Positions 33,932 to 46,202 of a stretch of DNA of 64,000 nt are shown in pieces. The DNA is from Cylicocyclus nassatus (Eukaryota > Nematoda > Chromadorea > Rhabditida > Strongylidae): positions 4,324,123-4,388,122 of the forward strand of contig CATQJL010000112.1 in assembly GCA_958299035.1 (NCBI GenBank). Reading direction: 5' to 3'. Under the pieces are notes generated by a model. That model made no database searches. It saw nothing but the letters and a program-made list of their open reading frames with translations, and was not told where the DNA came from. The position numbers and the translations under genes were made by a program. The stretch's first letter is position 1, and each line of letters starts with the position of its first letter.

Positions 33932-34323
33932 TATCAATGAATTCTTGCCCATAAGTGTAACACGTATGAAAATGAGAAAATAAACAAAAAAGCTACCCAG
34001 ACCTATTTTTCTGGAGGGTATAGCACGAGAGAGGAAGGCAAACGATGATGGCCTCGTTAATTAAATGGTCCACGACGCACAACCACTAGTTAACAACAGT
34101 TGGAAAATAGACATGAGTCTCAAAATGAAGATTCATTAAGTGAGGGACCTTATCTCTTGATAGAAGGTTTTTCTTAGTTAGTGCTTATAATACAAATATC
34201 TGAAAGGTGTACAGTATTTCAAAGTGTTTGTGACGTCGCTTATACTTGCTTTTCCTCCATACACATCTCCACAACCAAATCATAAATTTTCAAAGCTTTT
34301 AAAGCTTACAATTCAAAAAGAAG

Positions 34324-34491
34324 TAAAGGCTACTGCATGACGAAGGCGCAGTAGCAGAATTAGTTGAGCGGGCGCGAACTCGACGCGCGCGTATCTTCAC
34401 CGTTGTAAATCCTGCGCCTTATGCGCTCTGCGACTAATAAAGCCGCGTTCGCGCCCAAGGATATTGTGCCCTCGTCATGCAGCAGCCTTTA
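34324..34491. repeat. GC-rich inverted repeat
   Basis: AAAGGCTACTGCATGACGA at the left pairs with TCGTCATGCAGCAGCCTTT at the right; the core has ACGCGCGCGT and GGGCGCGAAC/GTTCGCGCCC. A related right end (CGACAAGCAGCAGCCTTTAG) occurs near 60340. No gene from 33930 to 35220. Confidence 0.65.
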
Positions 34492-35225
34492 GCTTGCAAA
34501 ATTTTGGTGGTGCTAATACAACATTCTACGAATTACTGGAGTACGGGTTGATCTACGATAATTGTTATCTGTTGCTCAAGCACGAAGTCAAACTGACAAA
34601 TACGTCGATTTTTTTCGACCATACCATACACACCAATCCTTGATTTCTAGCACTTTTGTGCATAGCCTGCAAGACGATCATTTTTTCGAATTTTCACAGA
34701 AATGTTTGGAGACACGCTCATATTGAATAAGCCACACTTTTAATTATTGCGCAGATTTCAATTCTCGCACCAAAAAATTTTAAAAAAAATGTTTTGAAAA
34801 TACTTAAACAGGCTAGTCAACTAAGACAATATGTCTTTGATATGCATATAAAAGTAGTTTTCTATCACAGATTTTAAAAACTCAAATCCAAACAAAATGA
34901 ATAAGTCAAATAAAAAAAATCGAAATTCCTAACTGTTCGTAAAGATAAAGACATCCAATCACTGCCAATTTCTTTTAGTTATAAAGGGTAGGTCATAAAA
35001 CCATGACTAAAAATAAATAAAAAACTGAGTGGGCGTTGTAGAAATTTTAAGGAGCAAAATTTAAAAGATCATTTTTTGGATATTCCTTTTGATCAGTTTT
35101 TATCGTTGTCGATTTGAAGAATGTCGATTTAAGCACATGCAAAAAGCGCAAGACGTCCTCTCTCGATTGACCTAATCAAATTTTAATTTTATCAAAACTG
35201 AAGAAAGTAACGAATTTTAGAAATA

Positions 35226-35477
35226 TTGGTGCAAAATTTATGCATCAACCTAATAGTACGGAAAATTGGCCTATTGAATCATGATCTAAAGGAGCTATAT
35301 TTCTACCAATGTGGCTCAGAACTTGCGCGGAAAGTTCTTGTCAAGAAAGTTATTTACCACCAAGAATTAACCACTCTACTTCTTTTAAGGAAAGCTATAC
35401 CAAAAACTGTCCCACGGATTACTCTAAGACTGAAGGGTTTAAACAAACTGACTTTGATGGACTGTACTGTATATTAA
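35226..35477 (+). CDS. short leucine-rich ORF, possible LRR/F-box remnant
   Basis: The frame has spaced leucine-rich segments: LKELYFYQCG, LTTLLLLRKAIP and LKGLNKLTLMDC, each followed by a polar gap, as in irregular LRRs of nematode F-box proteins. It ends in TAA at 35477. There is no ATG at its start (the frame opens at a GTG) and no clear acceptor upstream, so it is more likely a gene remnant or a single exon than a complete gene. Confidence 0.25.
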   Translation: MVQNLCINLIVRKIGLLNHDLKELYFYQCGSELARKVLVKKVIYHQELTTLLLLRKAIPKTVPRITLRLKGLNKLTLMDCTVY

Positions 35478-35785
35478 CTCACGTCAACGAACACAGTATT
35501 ATAGTATTTCCCATATTCACTCCTAACTAGAAGAAAACTGGACCTTTTCCCAAAACCACGCGATTCTCGAATAAATCCATCACATTCCGTGGTCTCAAAG
35601 TGTGAAATGAACGTTCCCCGATGTCGTTGTCTTGAACTGTGTTGTTTCGGTCTTTTGTTGATCCGTGGTCTCAGGTTTCGGGAGCATTTGTGTGTTCCTC
35701 CCTTTATTTCGGACCCCTCCCCGATCCCAGTTTGCGAGGCGCCAGCAACTTCTCCGCGCCGCCGCTGACCACTGACTCGCGCGCT

Positions 35786-38700
35786 ATGCAAATGCTTCTC
35801 CTCGCTTTACTACCGCTTATTACAGGTATTTTTATGAGAATTTTCTTGGATTTGTTGGTCTCTGATTGGCCACGGGTTTGGACATATCAGTTATGTTTAC
35901 CCGGATCTTCGTTACATTTTTACTCAATAGTTGAGCTCATTCAAACGTTTCCTATCGTTTTCCCATCTTTCCGTATGAATATCGATATGTTAAAGTGCCC
36001 AAGTTAATCAGCTTTTGGTATTTTATAGATGCCTCGTATTCGGTTGATGAACTTAATAGCCGAATAATGCAATCCATTATGCCTAGTTTCCAAGAAACTT
36101 GAGAAGAATTTTTCTTTTACAGCGGCATTAACTCTCAAACCAGTATCTCACCAAGATTGGTGAGATACTGGTCTGAGAGATCTTACCTTTAAGACTGGAA
36201 TTTTTCCAAGACAATCAAATTTTTGATGTGGGGGTGTTTCGGTGATCAGTTTGTATACTTTGGGGCTAGGGCTTCATATGCGGCTTATAAGTATCGTTTT
36301 TGGAACAAAAAGCAAAGGAGATATCGTTTTTGTGGTTGAAAAAACACAACTTACGTCTTTTGCTCGACGTTTCTGTTTTTTAAGTTTGGGGTTTAGGGCC
36401 AAAGGAGACTTCGAATTATTTTACGGAAGTCAGTTAGAACTTTGTTTTTTTTGCATTTTCAGAAAGCCCCCTCGTGCCGAGCCCTATTTGGGCTACATTC
36501 AAATCTTCTTTACAAGTCCTCGTATTGAGTATTATTGCATCTAACATCTAAGGGGATTTTCTAGTACTTAAAATAGCTATGCTTTTCTAGCCGCCCTAAA
36601 TAAAGCAGCTTCCTTCCTACTCTACTCCTCTTTTTTTCCTAATTTTTATTTCAGGGTCCTTCTTAATACCTCATTTTGTTATGAAACATGCAAATTTGCG
36701 TCTGCGTTGCTTCTTCAAGAATTCATCCACCAAAAACAAACTTCTAAGTCACCCCCTTCGCCTTCTTCGGCATTTTTTCTCCTAAAGTACCATCTCCAAT
36801 ATGTCCTATTAATGCAATACTTGGCAACAGATTATTGACTCTTATAGGTGTCTAAAGAGTTTCACGATGATTGTGTAGTCGCATAAGGAACACCAGAAAT
36901 GCACCAGAAATTTTTGAAAATTATTTATTGCAAAAATTCTTAACATATACATCAATTATTTTGATGTACACAGTGTATCTTGTATTGTATATATCAAAAA
37001 TTTATTTCTAATGAATCAAAGAGTAAATCTCAAAGTCTTTTGCTTTTGTAGAGATATTCGTTCAGCGCAAATTATTTCTGCTCAAATGGGGACAGACAGT
37101 TATAAACAATTACATCTTAGCGATCTTTAGAAAATACCTCGGCTTTCATCAACTTATACCTGCCAATAATAATTTTTGCTTCTGGCATCGATGGAAAGCA
37201 GACTTTTTTTCTGCAAAATTTCTTGAACCAAAATAGTTTTCGAAGGTGGGAGAGAAAACAATTTTCCAAAAAGTGCGTTAATTAAACTTCATAGGTTTGG
37301 AAAATTTAAGAATGGCATACTACTGGTCCAAATAGTAGTATGCCATTCTTAAATTTTATGTTTTTCTTCGCGAAAATTGTGATGAAACTCCTAACAAACG
37401 CAATTAGTCGTTTCGTAGACTAATGAACCAGTAAATGAAGATACCAGATTGTATCTGCGCGCTTCGGGACCGCACCGCGTTTCCAGCTATTTGCAGATTT
37501 TTAAATTGAGCTAACGGTTCTTTATATATTAGATTAGATAAATAGATAACAATAAGAAGTCACCAATTCATATTAGTATTTCGTAATTTGCAATTTTATG
37601 CTTACTTCTTTATATTCTATTTTTTCGCAGCTAAGTCCTCATCTTTGATGTTGTACTTCGCTAATTTCTAAGCTTCCTTGGGAACTACTGATGGGGGCAC
37701 CAAGGAAGCTGCACTACCGGTATAGTTCTAAGCCCTCAAAACGGGTAGTGTAAAAACGTACAAAAAAGCATTGGAGTTCGGGGATAGTCTTGGCTAGATT
37801 TCATCAGATATCTTTTACTACCAAAAAACGCAAAGTTTATCGCTATAATGAGACTAATTGCAGCGTTTAATATGACCAAGAAGCATGTGGCTCTCGAAAC
37901 CACGCACGAACTCATGTGAGGATATCAATATTTGCATTGGTTTCGATTTTGGGGTACTTCACAAACAAGCGCGACTCGCCCTCGTAATCAATCGGGGAAA
38001 AAAATTTGGGGGAAAAAACTTGCCCGTCTGGGTACGGAATGAAAGCATTATCACGAACTCGAGCACAGTTCGAGCACATCAAATTGCAAAAAACTGGTAA
38101 GCGCGCTGTCGATGTGAGTAAATAAAGTTTCGTAGTGGAGTGGAACTGACCCAGAGTATACAATAGTCATCGAGTGAGAGAGTTCGATGCAAAAATAAGC
38201 AGATCGTAGCAGCTATGCAAAAAGTGGTTTGCGAGCAGAAAGGAATGCAGTTGAATGGGTCGATTTTGTGTCTTTTGTAGGATAGAATAAGTTACAGAAA
38301 AGTTGTAAAGTTTTTAATCTTCGAAGTTGAGTCCCAATCCTTTCTTGACTTAGCAACACAAGAATGTAAAAATTAACAGACTTTTTTCTTTCTTAGGATC
38401 TCCCTTCACTAGGCGAGCTTCATTTTTTCATACCGTGAACTTACTATAAGATCAATGGTACCCACAAAGAGGGCTAGGCCGATCTCCAGTTGAATAGTTT
38501 TGTTTCGAAGTTAAGTCTGTAACTTTCTTTATCATGGAAGGAATCAATGCATATATTTTTAATTCATCACTCCTGCACATCACCAAAATACTTGCAGTAT
38601 TTTTTGCATAATATCAAAGCCCCATTCCCTGTGAGGTTTTTGGTATTACCCTAATTTCAGCGTATAAGGCGCACTTTTTCGAATTTTCAAGCGAGCCGCT

Positions 38701-41700
38701 CAGCCGCTTCAATGTATTCCGGAAAGAAATCCTTACGGCACGATTCTCTCAAGCAATGTACAGCACGTTATAGGGTGCTTTGGTTGTAAAGTCCTTTGGC
38801 TTGTCTGGGCTGGTCGATTTTGGAAAAAAAAAAACCCGCGCCTTATACACGTGAAATGGGGTAATTATTTATTTACCGTTTTTGATAATAATTAGTTTTA
38901 TTTATTTATTTACTATCGGGTGTTTAACATATTTTTCAAGTTTAGATCCAGTAATTTGAATTATTACAAAACAAGTGTGCAAATATAGGAAACTTCTGCT
39001 GCGAATATGATTTTCCAAACGCTTTTTCAATTTTTGTCCATGAAACTTTTGTAAAATTTCGATGTTTTTGGGCCGATTTCTACAAAATTATAGCGTTCTT
39101 TTTTTCAAAACATGAAAAGCTTCAACTGTTTATTTTTCCATATCCGCTTTTTTATTACTATGAGGGCTCTGATATTTTTTGCATATTGATCAAAACCTGA
39201 ATTCATTATCAGCCGTTTAGGGTATTTGTGGAATAAAAAATTATTGATAGGAAGCACTCAATTTTTGCAAACTTATTGTTAGTACTCATTCTTACTTTTT
39301 GTACCACTTTTCCTTGTATTATCTAGAAGATCAGATATTTCAACATATCCACCTTGCGTGAATCGGACCTTGGTATTTTTGGGCATCCTTAGATTTTTGG
39401 CTATATTTCTGGTCAGGGAAGTATCATGATAGTATGAAGTGGGTACTTGAGAAATGGATGCAAGCACTGCAATGGAATTTTGTAAACAAGTCTTTGAGCT
39501 GCTTTTGAAAGTGCAAGTGGCTCAAAGAGTAGAGAAGGGGATCGACCGAACCGATTGCTCGCAATTGCCGCGGAAACGGGAAAAACTCATTCCTGAATTT
39601 CAGAGGCAAAAAAGGGAAGAAAATCCAGCAATATACGTTTTTTCTGTCTTTAGAAAACTTCGGTAGTAAATGTTTCTAATAATCCTGTAAATTTTGTATT
39701 GTTTTTTTTTTTGAAAATCAGTCGCATTCCGAATCACGGAATCAATGATTACAAAACGAATCATGATACTGTAACGTCTACACTATCAAGAAAAGTAATG
39801 CTATTTTAACTGATAATTCAAAAAAATTGTCGATAACTCACATGGAAAACGCTGACCATAAATAAATAGAAGAGTGATGCTTACAAAAGTACAATATCGA
39901 TATCAGTACTATCGAAATCTTTATCTTGGTCTATTTTTATCAACAAAATTATGAACTGTATTTTTTTGATTTTCAGACGGATGGGCCGATCCATCGTGGA
40001 ATGCGCCACAAACGTACTCGTACCAGTCTCCTCCAGTTCAAGATCCATTCGTTTTTCATACGTACAACTCACATCAGCCGACTACTATTCCCTACCAACA
40101 GCAGCCATTCACATTCGATTTCTCACATCTTTTCCCGGATGAGGCAGCAGCGAGAGCTACCGCATCGGCTTACGCGACTGCTGCGCAATTCGCGCAGCAG
40201 TACAAGGCACAAGTCGCGACCGCTCCGCCCGTAAATCCCCAAGTGGACCAGGCAAATTTTGAGAGATACAGCCAATACTTGGATATATTGAAAAATGCTT
40301 ATGGTATACAGCTCCCGGGTGAACTCAAACCCGCCAAGGAGGTTCAGCCTCAGTATCAGTTGTCATCGTTCCCGACAGCGGCAGCGACAACGTATCAAGC
40401 CGGCTCAAGTCCTTTTGTGACCACAGCGCCGTCGACGCAGGCGGTTGCGGAGCATACAGTCTATACTGCGGCTACCGTGAAGCCACAATCGCTGTATCAT
40501 GTCTATCAAACTCCGCAAGTTTCCGTCTCATTCCAGCAACCGGTCTCTTATAAAAATGCAGTTCAAATCACTCAGCAACAAACTGCCGCAACTCCCCAGG
40601 TGATTTATCCGGATGCTCAAAGTTACGCCCAGGCTCAGCAATTGCAGCAGCAACAGCAGCAACAGCAACATGAGCAACAGCAGCAACAATTGCAATTAGA
40701 ACAGCAGCAGCGAGTACAAGTGGAGCAACAGCAGCAACATAACCTGCAATTTCAACAACTACAGCAGCAACAGCAACAACAGCAGTACCAACAGCAGCAA
40801 CAACATCAGCAACAGCAGCAGCAACAACAACTAGAGCAACAGCACCAGCACCAGCAGTTACTACAGCAATTACAACAGCAGCAACAGAACATGCAACAGA
40901 ACTTGCAACAGCAACAAAACTTGCAACAGCAACAGCAGCACGTAGATTATCCAGTCACAGCACAACAGACTTACGGCTCCATTTACACCCCTCCCACAAT
41001 GGCTCCACTTTCTACCACCCATTCCTACGAGACAGCTCCGCAACCTACCTATGCCTTCCCACCTCCACAACAGCCACAGCAGCAACAGTACCCACAGAAC
41101 GTACAGTACCCCAATCCAGTCCCGCAACCGAATCCGACGCTTCTACCGCCACAATCAGCGCATCAAACTCCTTTCCCTCAACCGGGACCGATGCAACCTC
41201 AGCAACCCCAAGTGCCACCACAGACGGCTTCTCCACAGGTTCCGAACCATTCTGGGGAAAATTATGCTCAGCAGGTGGGAGTTCTTACACAGATTTGCGT
41301 GAGTGAAAATCCCCGCATGTGTTCAGGGTGGTCTCCATACTCCTACCTATCAAACTGCTGCCTTTTCCACTTATGATGGACAACCAGCGCGTCCAAAACC
41401 AACGGTGTGTAGTATATATTTGAACAAATTCGGAGCTATGCCTGAACCCACAGTGATACAAAAATTTTCTTCCCTCATCGCATGAATTTTTATTTTTCAA
41501 GGCATTAATTTGCTACTTTCATCTGTATCCGACAGCTGTGCTTGCATATTTGCGAGCCTCTGTTTTTTTATCTGAAGCTCGTGAGCTGGTAATCTAAATT
41601 TGCTAGATTTGCAAGCGCGTTCGCTGCGGGAGCCGCGCTTATTCCCGCAATTTTACCTGTTTTGAATAGGCACAACGATTCTTTATACATAGATACGAAA

Positions 41701-44700
41701 ATGAGATTCTCTTTTCAGGTCTACGCTTATGCAGGACCAGGTCAAACAGTGAAGCCTACTTACAGGTAGTTTTTTTCAGAGATTTTCATTACTATTTATA
41801 GTACCACCTCCGCGAACTTCATATGAATTGTATTTTTATTTTTCCATTTCTCAAAACAATGGCGTGAGGGCAATGCTAAATCGTTTCGGAAACCGAATCT
41901 GTTTATGGTCGTTTGGAAAATTTCAATTACGCCTCTACCCAAGCAACGATACATAAGACTCGTTCGTGTGGGAAAAAACTCATGCCCATTACCGTATAGG
42001 ATGCTGAGTCTGGTAAGAATACGGTACTGGGCGAGGGTAAAAAACTGATTGCGCGGATAGGTTAGGAACCTCCAATCTTATTTCAACGCCGATCAAGTAA
42101 GTGTAGCATCCAAAATATTCAAATTGATTTTTATAAAAGCAACGATTCACTTAACTAAAGTCAAACTTTTGGTCATTATTGATTTTCAAATTTTCGATGT
42201 TTCATTCTTGTTTCGTTCGATTTATGCTTAAAAGTATTATATTCCAGCACATTTCATTCTGTCTTCATCAACTGATTTGACGAATTTATTTTGAGATCCA
42301 GTCCAGAAATAGATCTCTACAGAATTCTCCTGCATTAGCTAGGGACGGATTGCATACTTTTACTTAAAAAAACTGGAAACTCGTCCGAAGACAAAAACAA
42401 TGGATTCAAAGCAGCCTTATTTACCTAACATATTGTGTAAACCTGGTAGCAAATCTGTTTACAGCACAAACCTTGCGTCGCAGTATGCCGGTTCAGCTGA
42501 GCAAAATGGAGTTGAGGCGAACTTGGTGGCCGAACAAGAAACTGTCGGAAGTGTTTACGGTGGAGAGGTAAGTGTCGGTTTACAAACCTTCCTCAAAAGC
42601 TGAAAACTCGTCCATTTAGAATCCGATGGAACCGACACTCTATACTCCTCACACTCTTCCACAACAGACAAATCCACCAACGCTGTCTCCGACTCCACCA
42701 ACAACACGTCCTACGCCCTCAAGGCCTAAGACAACTCGTCCTCGACCTACCGTATCACCTACAGCGCCACCAGCAAGGCCTTCGCCAAACACGAACAAAA
42801 ATACAGAAATGGCCGTTTCTGTGCAAGCGCTCACAAAACAGGTATGCGCCAAGGGAATTTTTGAGGTTGGGGGGGGGGGGAGGTCAATTTTTTATGGGTG
42901 ATGTAATCTGGCTAGAGTCATGAGCTGGACATATGTTCGCAGCGGGTGTCTCTCTGTATTGTTATCGTTGCGGGTGTGGATTGCGTCAACGATTAGCACT
43001 AGGGTGGTTGTTATCTAAGGATCGGGATTAACTCCCGGTCAGGCAGGTGCATTTTGGGGAAATAGAGCCAGCACAAACTCCCACTGGAAATTTCTTGCAA
43101 AAAAGTACAGGAATTTCATTGCAACGCAAAGACTGGACGCCGTTGTAACTTCTACTAAGATAGTACGTATAAGGGAGAGACAGCAGACGGTCAGAGTAAT
43201 GAAAGTGCGCTTAATTTGAGAGACGCAGACAAGGTCTGCAGTGGCGTCCTATGTCTGCATGCAATAAATCGCCTATTAGCCTCAGATCTCCGTTGATCCT
43301 CATTGCAATCCGTCTTTTTCCTCATTTTCTCGAGGGAACGGTAAACAATTGAGCTGAATCATGGCCCGAAATGTTTTCTAGCGCTAAAGACAGTGCACGA
43401 GCAGCGTTTCCACCCCGACGATAATCTTGTGTGCTAATCTTTCCACGGACAGGTGTCCGATGAGGGCGCTGCACTCACGAGTTTCGAAAATTACGCAACA
43501 TTCGGGATTGACTCGAGCTAATGGGATCTGTGCTTGGGAAAAACGAAGAGGGAAGAGGATGAGCTCTTGTTGTGAAGGATATTGGTAAATATTTGGGGCA
43601 TTGGAGTATTGCATTTTTCAAACGGATGTACGTTATTCAGACCACTCAAAAATCAATGAATTTGTCAATAAGCGTTTGAATGTGATTTGAAGAAAAGACT
43701 AAAATTTCAATTAACCAGTCACGAACTGCACATTGGCAGGTTATTTTCACTAGAATATTTTCGGAAAAAATCTCATTCACGATTTCTCGGTTTTTTGTCG
43801 CACTACATTTCATGCTGCTTGATTTTGACTGAAATGAATTTTGCTGTGTAAAATTGCACAGCAATTCAAAGGCCACAAGTTCACAATGTAGTCAAAAAAT
43901 TTTGAAAATTTAAATTAAATTCAAATTCAAAAATTTAAATTTATTTTATCCTCACGATTGCAGAGAAGGGACAATAGATAATGGTAGCTAGTCTCATCAT
44001 AAGGAAATGTTTTAGTTGAGATTTTTGCTTAGAACTGTGCAATCAATAATTGGTCCAACTTTCATTTTTGTATAACAGCTCTACTCTTGAAAGTTAACCA
44101 TAAAAAGACAGGAGACACAAAAAACGGAATTCTTTGGGAAATGAATGACCGACAAAAAGAATGAAAAAAAACAAATGAAAACAATGCCAAAGACTATTCA
44201 CAGATTACGCCATTATAGAAAAAGGCAATGCATTATTAGTTAATTGCATACATTAGGTGGGTCCGAAAATTCTGTCGTTTCATTTTCAAAAATTTGTAAC
44301 TTCGCGAAATTTCAACGGATTTGCTTGCTTGTAATTTTATTAGAAAGAATAAGTCTTTCGCTTTCAAATGCTGTCCCGTGGAGCTTCTGTTTCACATTGG
44401 GTGCGGAGATAAAAATAGAAAACTAAGACCATATAAACTTTGACCATTTTAAGTTAGGTCACCAAAAATTTGGAATGCTGCAGAAAAATCTGAAATCGTC
44501 AGTACGTTTGTTTTTTGACCTTTTTTTTGCAGCTGTGAAGAGTTTGTGCTGTTTGGACGTCTCTGTGAGAAGTTATGAATATCGAGTTTGCTATAGAAAA
44601 CGCCAAAATTAATTAATTTGTCAATTTTCGCGAAAATCATAACTTTTCACAGAGACGTCCAAATAGCACAAACTCTTCATAGCTGCAAAGAGGAGGCGAA

Positions 44701-45766
44701 AAAACATATGTACTGACGATTTCAGATTTTTCTGCAGCATTCCAGATTTTTGGTGACACCTAACTTAAAATGGTCAATGTTTACATGGTCTTAGTTTTCC
44801 ATTTTTATCTCTGCACACAGTGTGAAACAGAAGCTCCACAAAACAATGACTGAAAGCGAAAGACCTAATCTTTCTAAAGAAATTACATGCAAGCAAATCC
44901 GTTGAAATTTCGCGAAGTTACAAATTTCTAAAAATGAAACGACAGAACTTTCGGACCCACCTAATATTTACTTTGTCTGTGAAGCAAATGGTGGGATTAT
45001 CTTTTTTTCACGCATCTTTCTTCAAAGCAAGATCGAATAAACAAAAAAGATTCATTATTTTTAGAAGATTGCGCGAAAGCAAACAAATTCAGAATAAATA
45101 GATAAATAAATTCAGATAACTTCCAAGTTCCGTTTTCATAAAACCTGGGCATGTTCGTATCTTGTAATTACTTCTGTGCCATACAGGTTTGGTAGGTGGT
45201 CTTTATTCCAATCACACGGCCTGAAGGCGTCGAAACGTTGGGCCGTGTGATTGGAATAAAGACCACCTACTAAATTCAGATATTTGTCCAAATAATCAAA
45301 ATGTTCCAAAGTTTAACAAAAAAATTTTTCCTTCAGATTCGTCGATTACCCGCTGTGCTTTATCTAGACTCTCGAAAAGACGGTAGTGCTGAGTTGGAAA
45401 ACATGCTTAGGGAGACCTACGGTCTACCACTTGTAGCATTCTACGTGGATAAGGTAAATAACATCTATTTTTTATGAGAAAATAAACGGCAACGATATTT
45501 TAGATTGGTAAGCCACAATTAGCGCAGAAGAATCTACAACATCTAACAGCTCATAAAGGTCTACCGTATCTCTTCATCTGCGGCACATTCATAGGAAGTT
45601 GGTCATATACGGAATTTCATACTTTTTATTCACAAAACTAAATTTTCTACTTTCAGGCGCAGAACATATCGAAAACTATCATAAGAATGGTCAGATCCCA
45701 CAATTAGTCGAATATGTCTGCGGAGATGAACGAAAAAAGAACAAATCGAAGAAAACGTCCTCTTAA
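35786..45766 (+). CDS. secreted Gln/Pro-rich protein with C-terminal glutaredoxin-like domain
   Basis: Nine exons join in phase to 702 codons: 35786-35825, 39977-41274, 41327-41404, 41719-41765, 42465-42567, 42620-42841, 45337-45453, 45504-45597, 45657-45766. Exon 1 is a signal peptide (MQMLLLALLPLIT). Residues ~130-240 are an almost pure Gln tract (CAG/CAA mixed); ~330-600 are Pro/Gln/Thr-rich. Residues ~597-690 resemble glutaredoxin: a first beta strand (AVLYLD), helix (ELENMLRETYG), strand (LVAFYVDK), then GLPYLFICGTFIGS, matching the 'VP.vFi.g..IGG' block, and a final helix (AEHIENYHKNGQIPQLVEY). The usual CPYC/CxxC at the first strand-helix turn is replaced by SRKDGS, so redox activity is unlikely. 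The 4.15-kb intron 1 and 2.5-kb intron 6 contain repeats. Least certain: the exon 5 acceptor (GTTTACAG at 42464) and whether exons are missed in intron 1. Confidence 0.7.
36132..36179. repeat. 22-bp-arm hairpin in intron 1
   Basis: CTCTCAAACCAGTATCTCAC pairs with GTGAGATACTGGTCTGAGAG with one mismatch, across a 4-nt loop. Confidence 0.75.
37301..37357. repeat. 23-bp-arm hairpin in intron 1
   Basis: AAAATTTAAGAATGGCATAC pairs with GTATGCCATTCTTAAATTTT; the arms extend to CTAC/GTAG, with an 11-nt loop. Confidence 0.8.
37419..37535 (+). repeat. SINE-like interspersed repeat, copy B
   Basis: ATGAACCAGTAAATGAAG, GCGCGCTTCGGGACCGC and TTAAATTGAGCTAACGGTTC occur in the same order and spacing as copy A. 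Located in intron 1 of the glutaredoxin-like gene. Confidence 0.55.
38647..38863. mobile_element. TACCCTAWTTTCAG-family MITE, copy 1
   Basis: Left end TACCCTAATTTCAGCGTATA with AGGCGCAC, and the inverted right end GCGCCTTATACACGTGAAAT then GGGGTA. A second copy is at 54321-54524. In intron 1 of the glutaredoxin-like gene. Confidence 0.8.
41581..41695 (+). repeat. SINE-like interspersed repeat, copy C
   Basis: GTGAGCTGGTAATCTAAAT, GCGCGTTCGCTGCGGGAGCC, TTCCCGC and ACGATTCTTTATACATAGAT repeat the order of copies A and B. It lies in intron 3 of the glutaredoxin-like gene, just upstream of the exon 4 acceptor. Confidence 0.55.
44256..44961. mobile_element. mariner-type palindromic element in intron 6
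   Basis: Ends GGTGGGTCCGAAAATTCTGT and its inverse, TA on both sides (44254-44255 and 44962-44963). The arms pair over ~340 bp each with the turn near 44,610, so the element is one long hairpin. No coding frame. Confidence 0.85.
45192..45270. repeat. perfect 30-bp-arm hairpin with 19-nt loop
   Basis: 45192-45221 (GTAGGTGGTCTTTATTCCAA onward) and 45241-45270 are exact reverse complements. The loop 45222-45240 contains TGAAGGCGTCGAAACG. Located about 65 bp before exon 7 of the glutaredoxin-like gene. Confidence 0.85.
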
Positions 45767-45877
45767 GCTAACATTTTTAAGTCGTACTTAATATTTATTG
45801 TATTTATTTCAAGACTCAGTTTTGAATAGATTTTTATAGCTTTTATATTTTCATTTGCTGTCCAATTTCTGCTCCAT

Positions 45878-46202
45878 TCATTTTCGTGTAGATTCTGCTA
45901 GTCCCACATGGCCAATTCCTAGGTTATGTGCAGAAATTCCACTGCCAAGTTGTGTCTTTCGCTCTCGTCTTTCGTTTCTCAACTTTTCGGGCAGTTGAAT
46001 GAATAATATTTGCTTGTTCCTGTCCATGACCGGGGAAGGGTAGCGAAGGTCTTCGCGCGCCGTCATCCCACTGTTCCTCTCGTAATCCCTGCGCGGAGCA
46101 GGTGTCAACAACGAGAATTCCGTGCTTTGTATGAGCTCATTTCTCGCTGCGAGGAATGGAATGTATGAGACAGGTTTTGAAAGCTTCAAAACAGGACCTT
46201 GA
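45878..46202 (-). CDS. basic ORF, probable 3' exon of an unrecognised gene
   Basis: The minus-strand frame of 108 codons ends in TGA, 112 bases from the stop of the convergent glutaredoxin-like gene. It reads as normal protein: VSYIPFLAARNELIQ, LLTPAPRRDYERNSG, then a basic segment (LPEKLRNERRERKTQLGSG) and a C-terminus HNLGIGHVGLAESTRK. The likely 3' splice site is AAATAG at 46203-46208. Just upstream the other frame reads RFLDPNGLMEIVK, which may be the preceding coding sequence separated by a one-base shift. No family recognised and no ATG in good context. Confidence 0.4.

Noticed and set aside
43384..43614. Minus-strand 76-codon frame in intron 6 of the glutaredoxin-like gene
   Set aside because: Starts without ATG, has no splice context and is in an intron of a well-supported gene.
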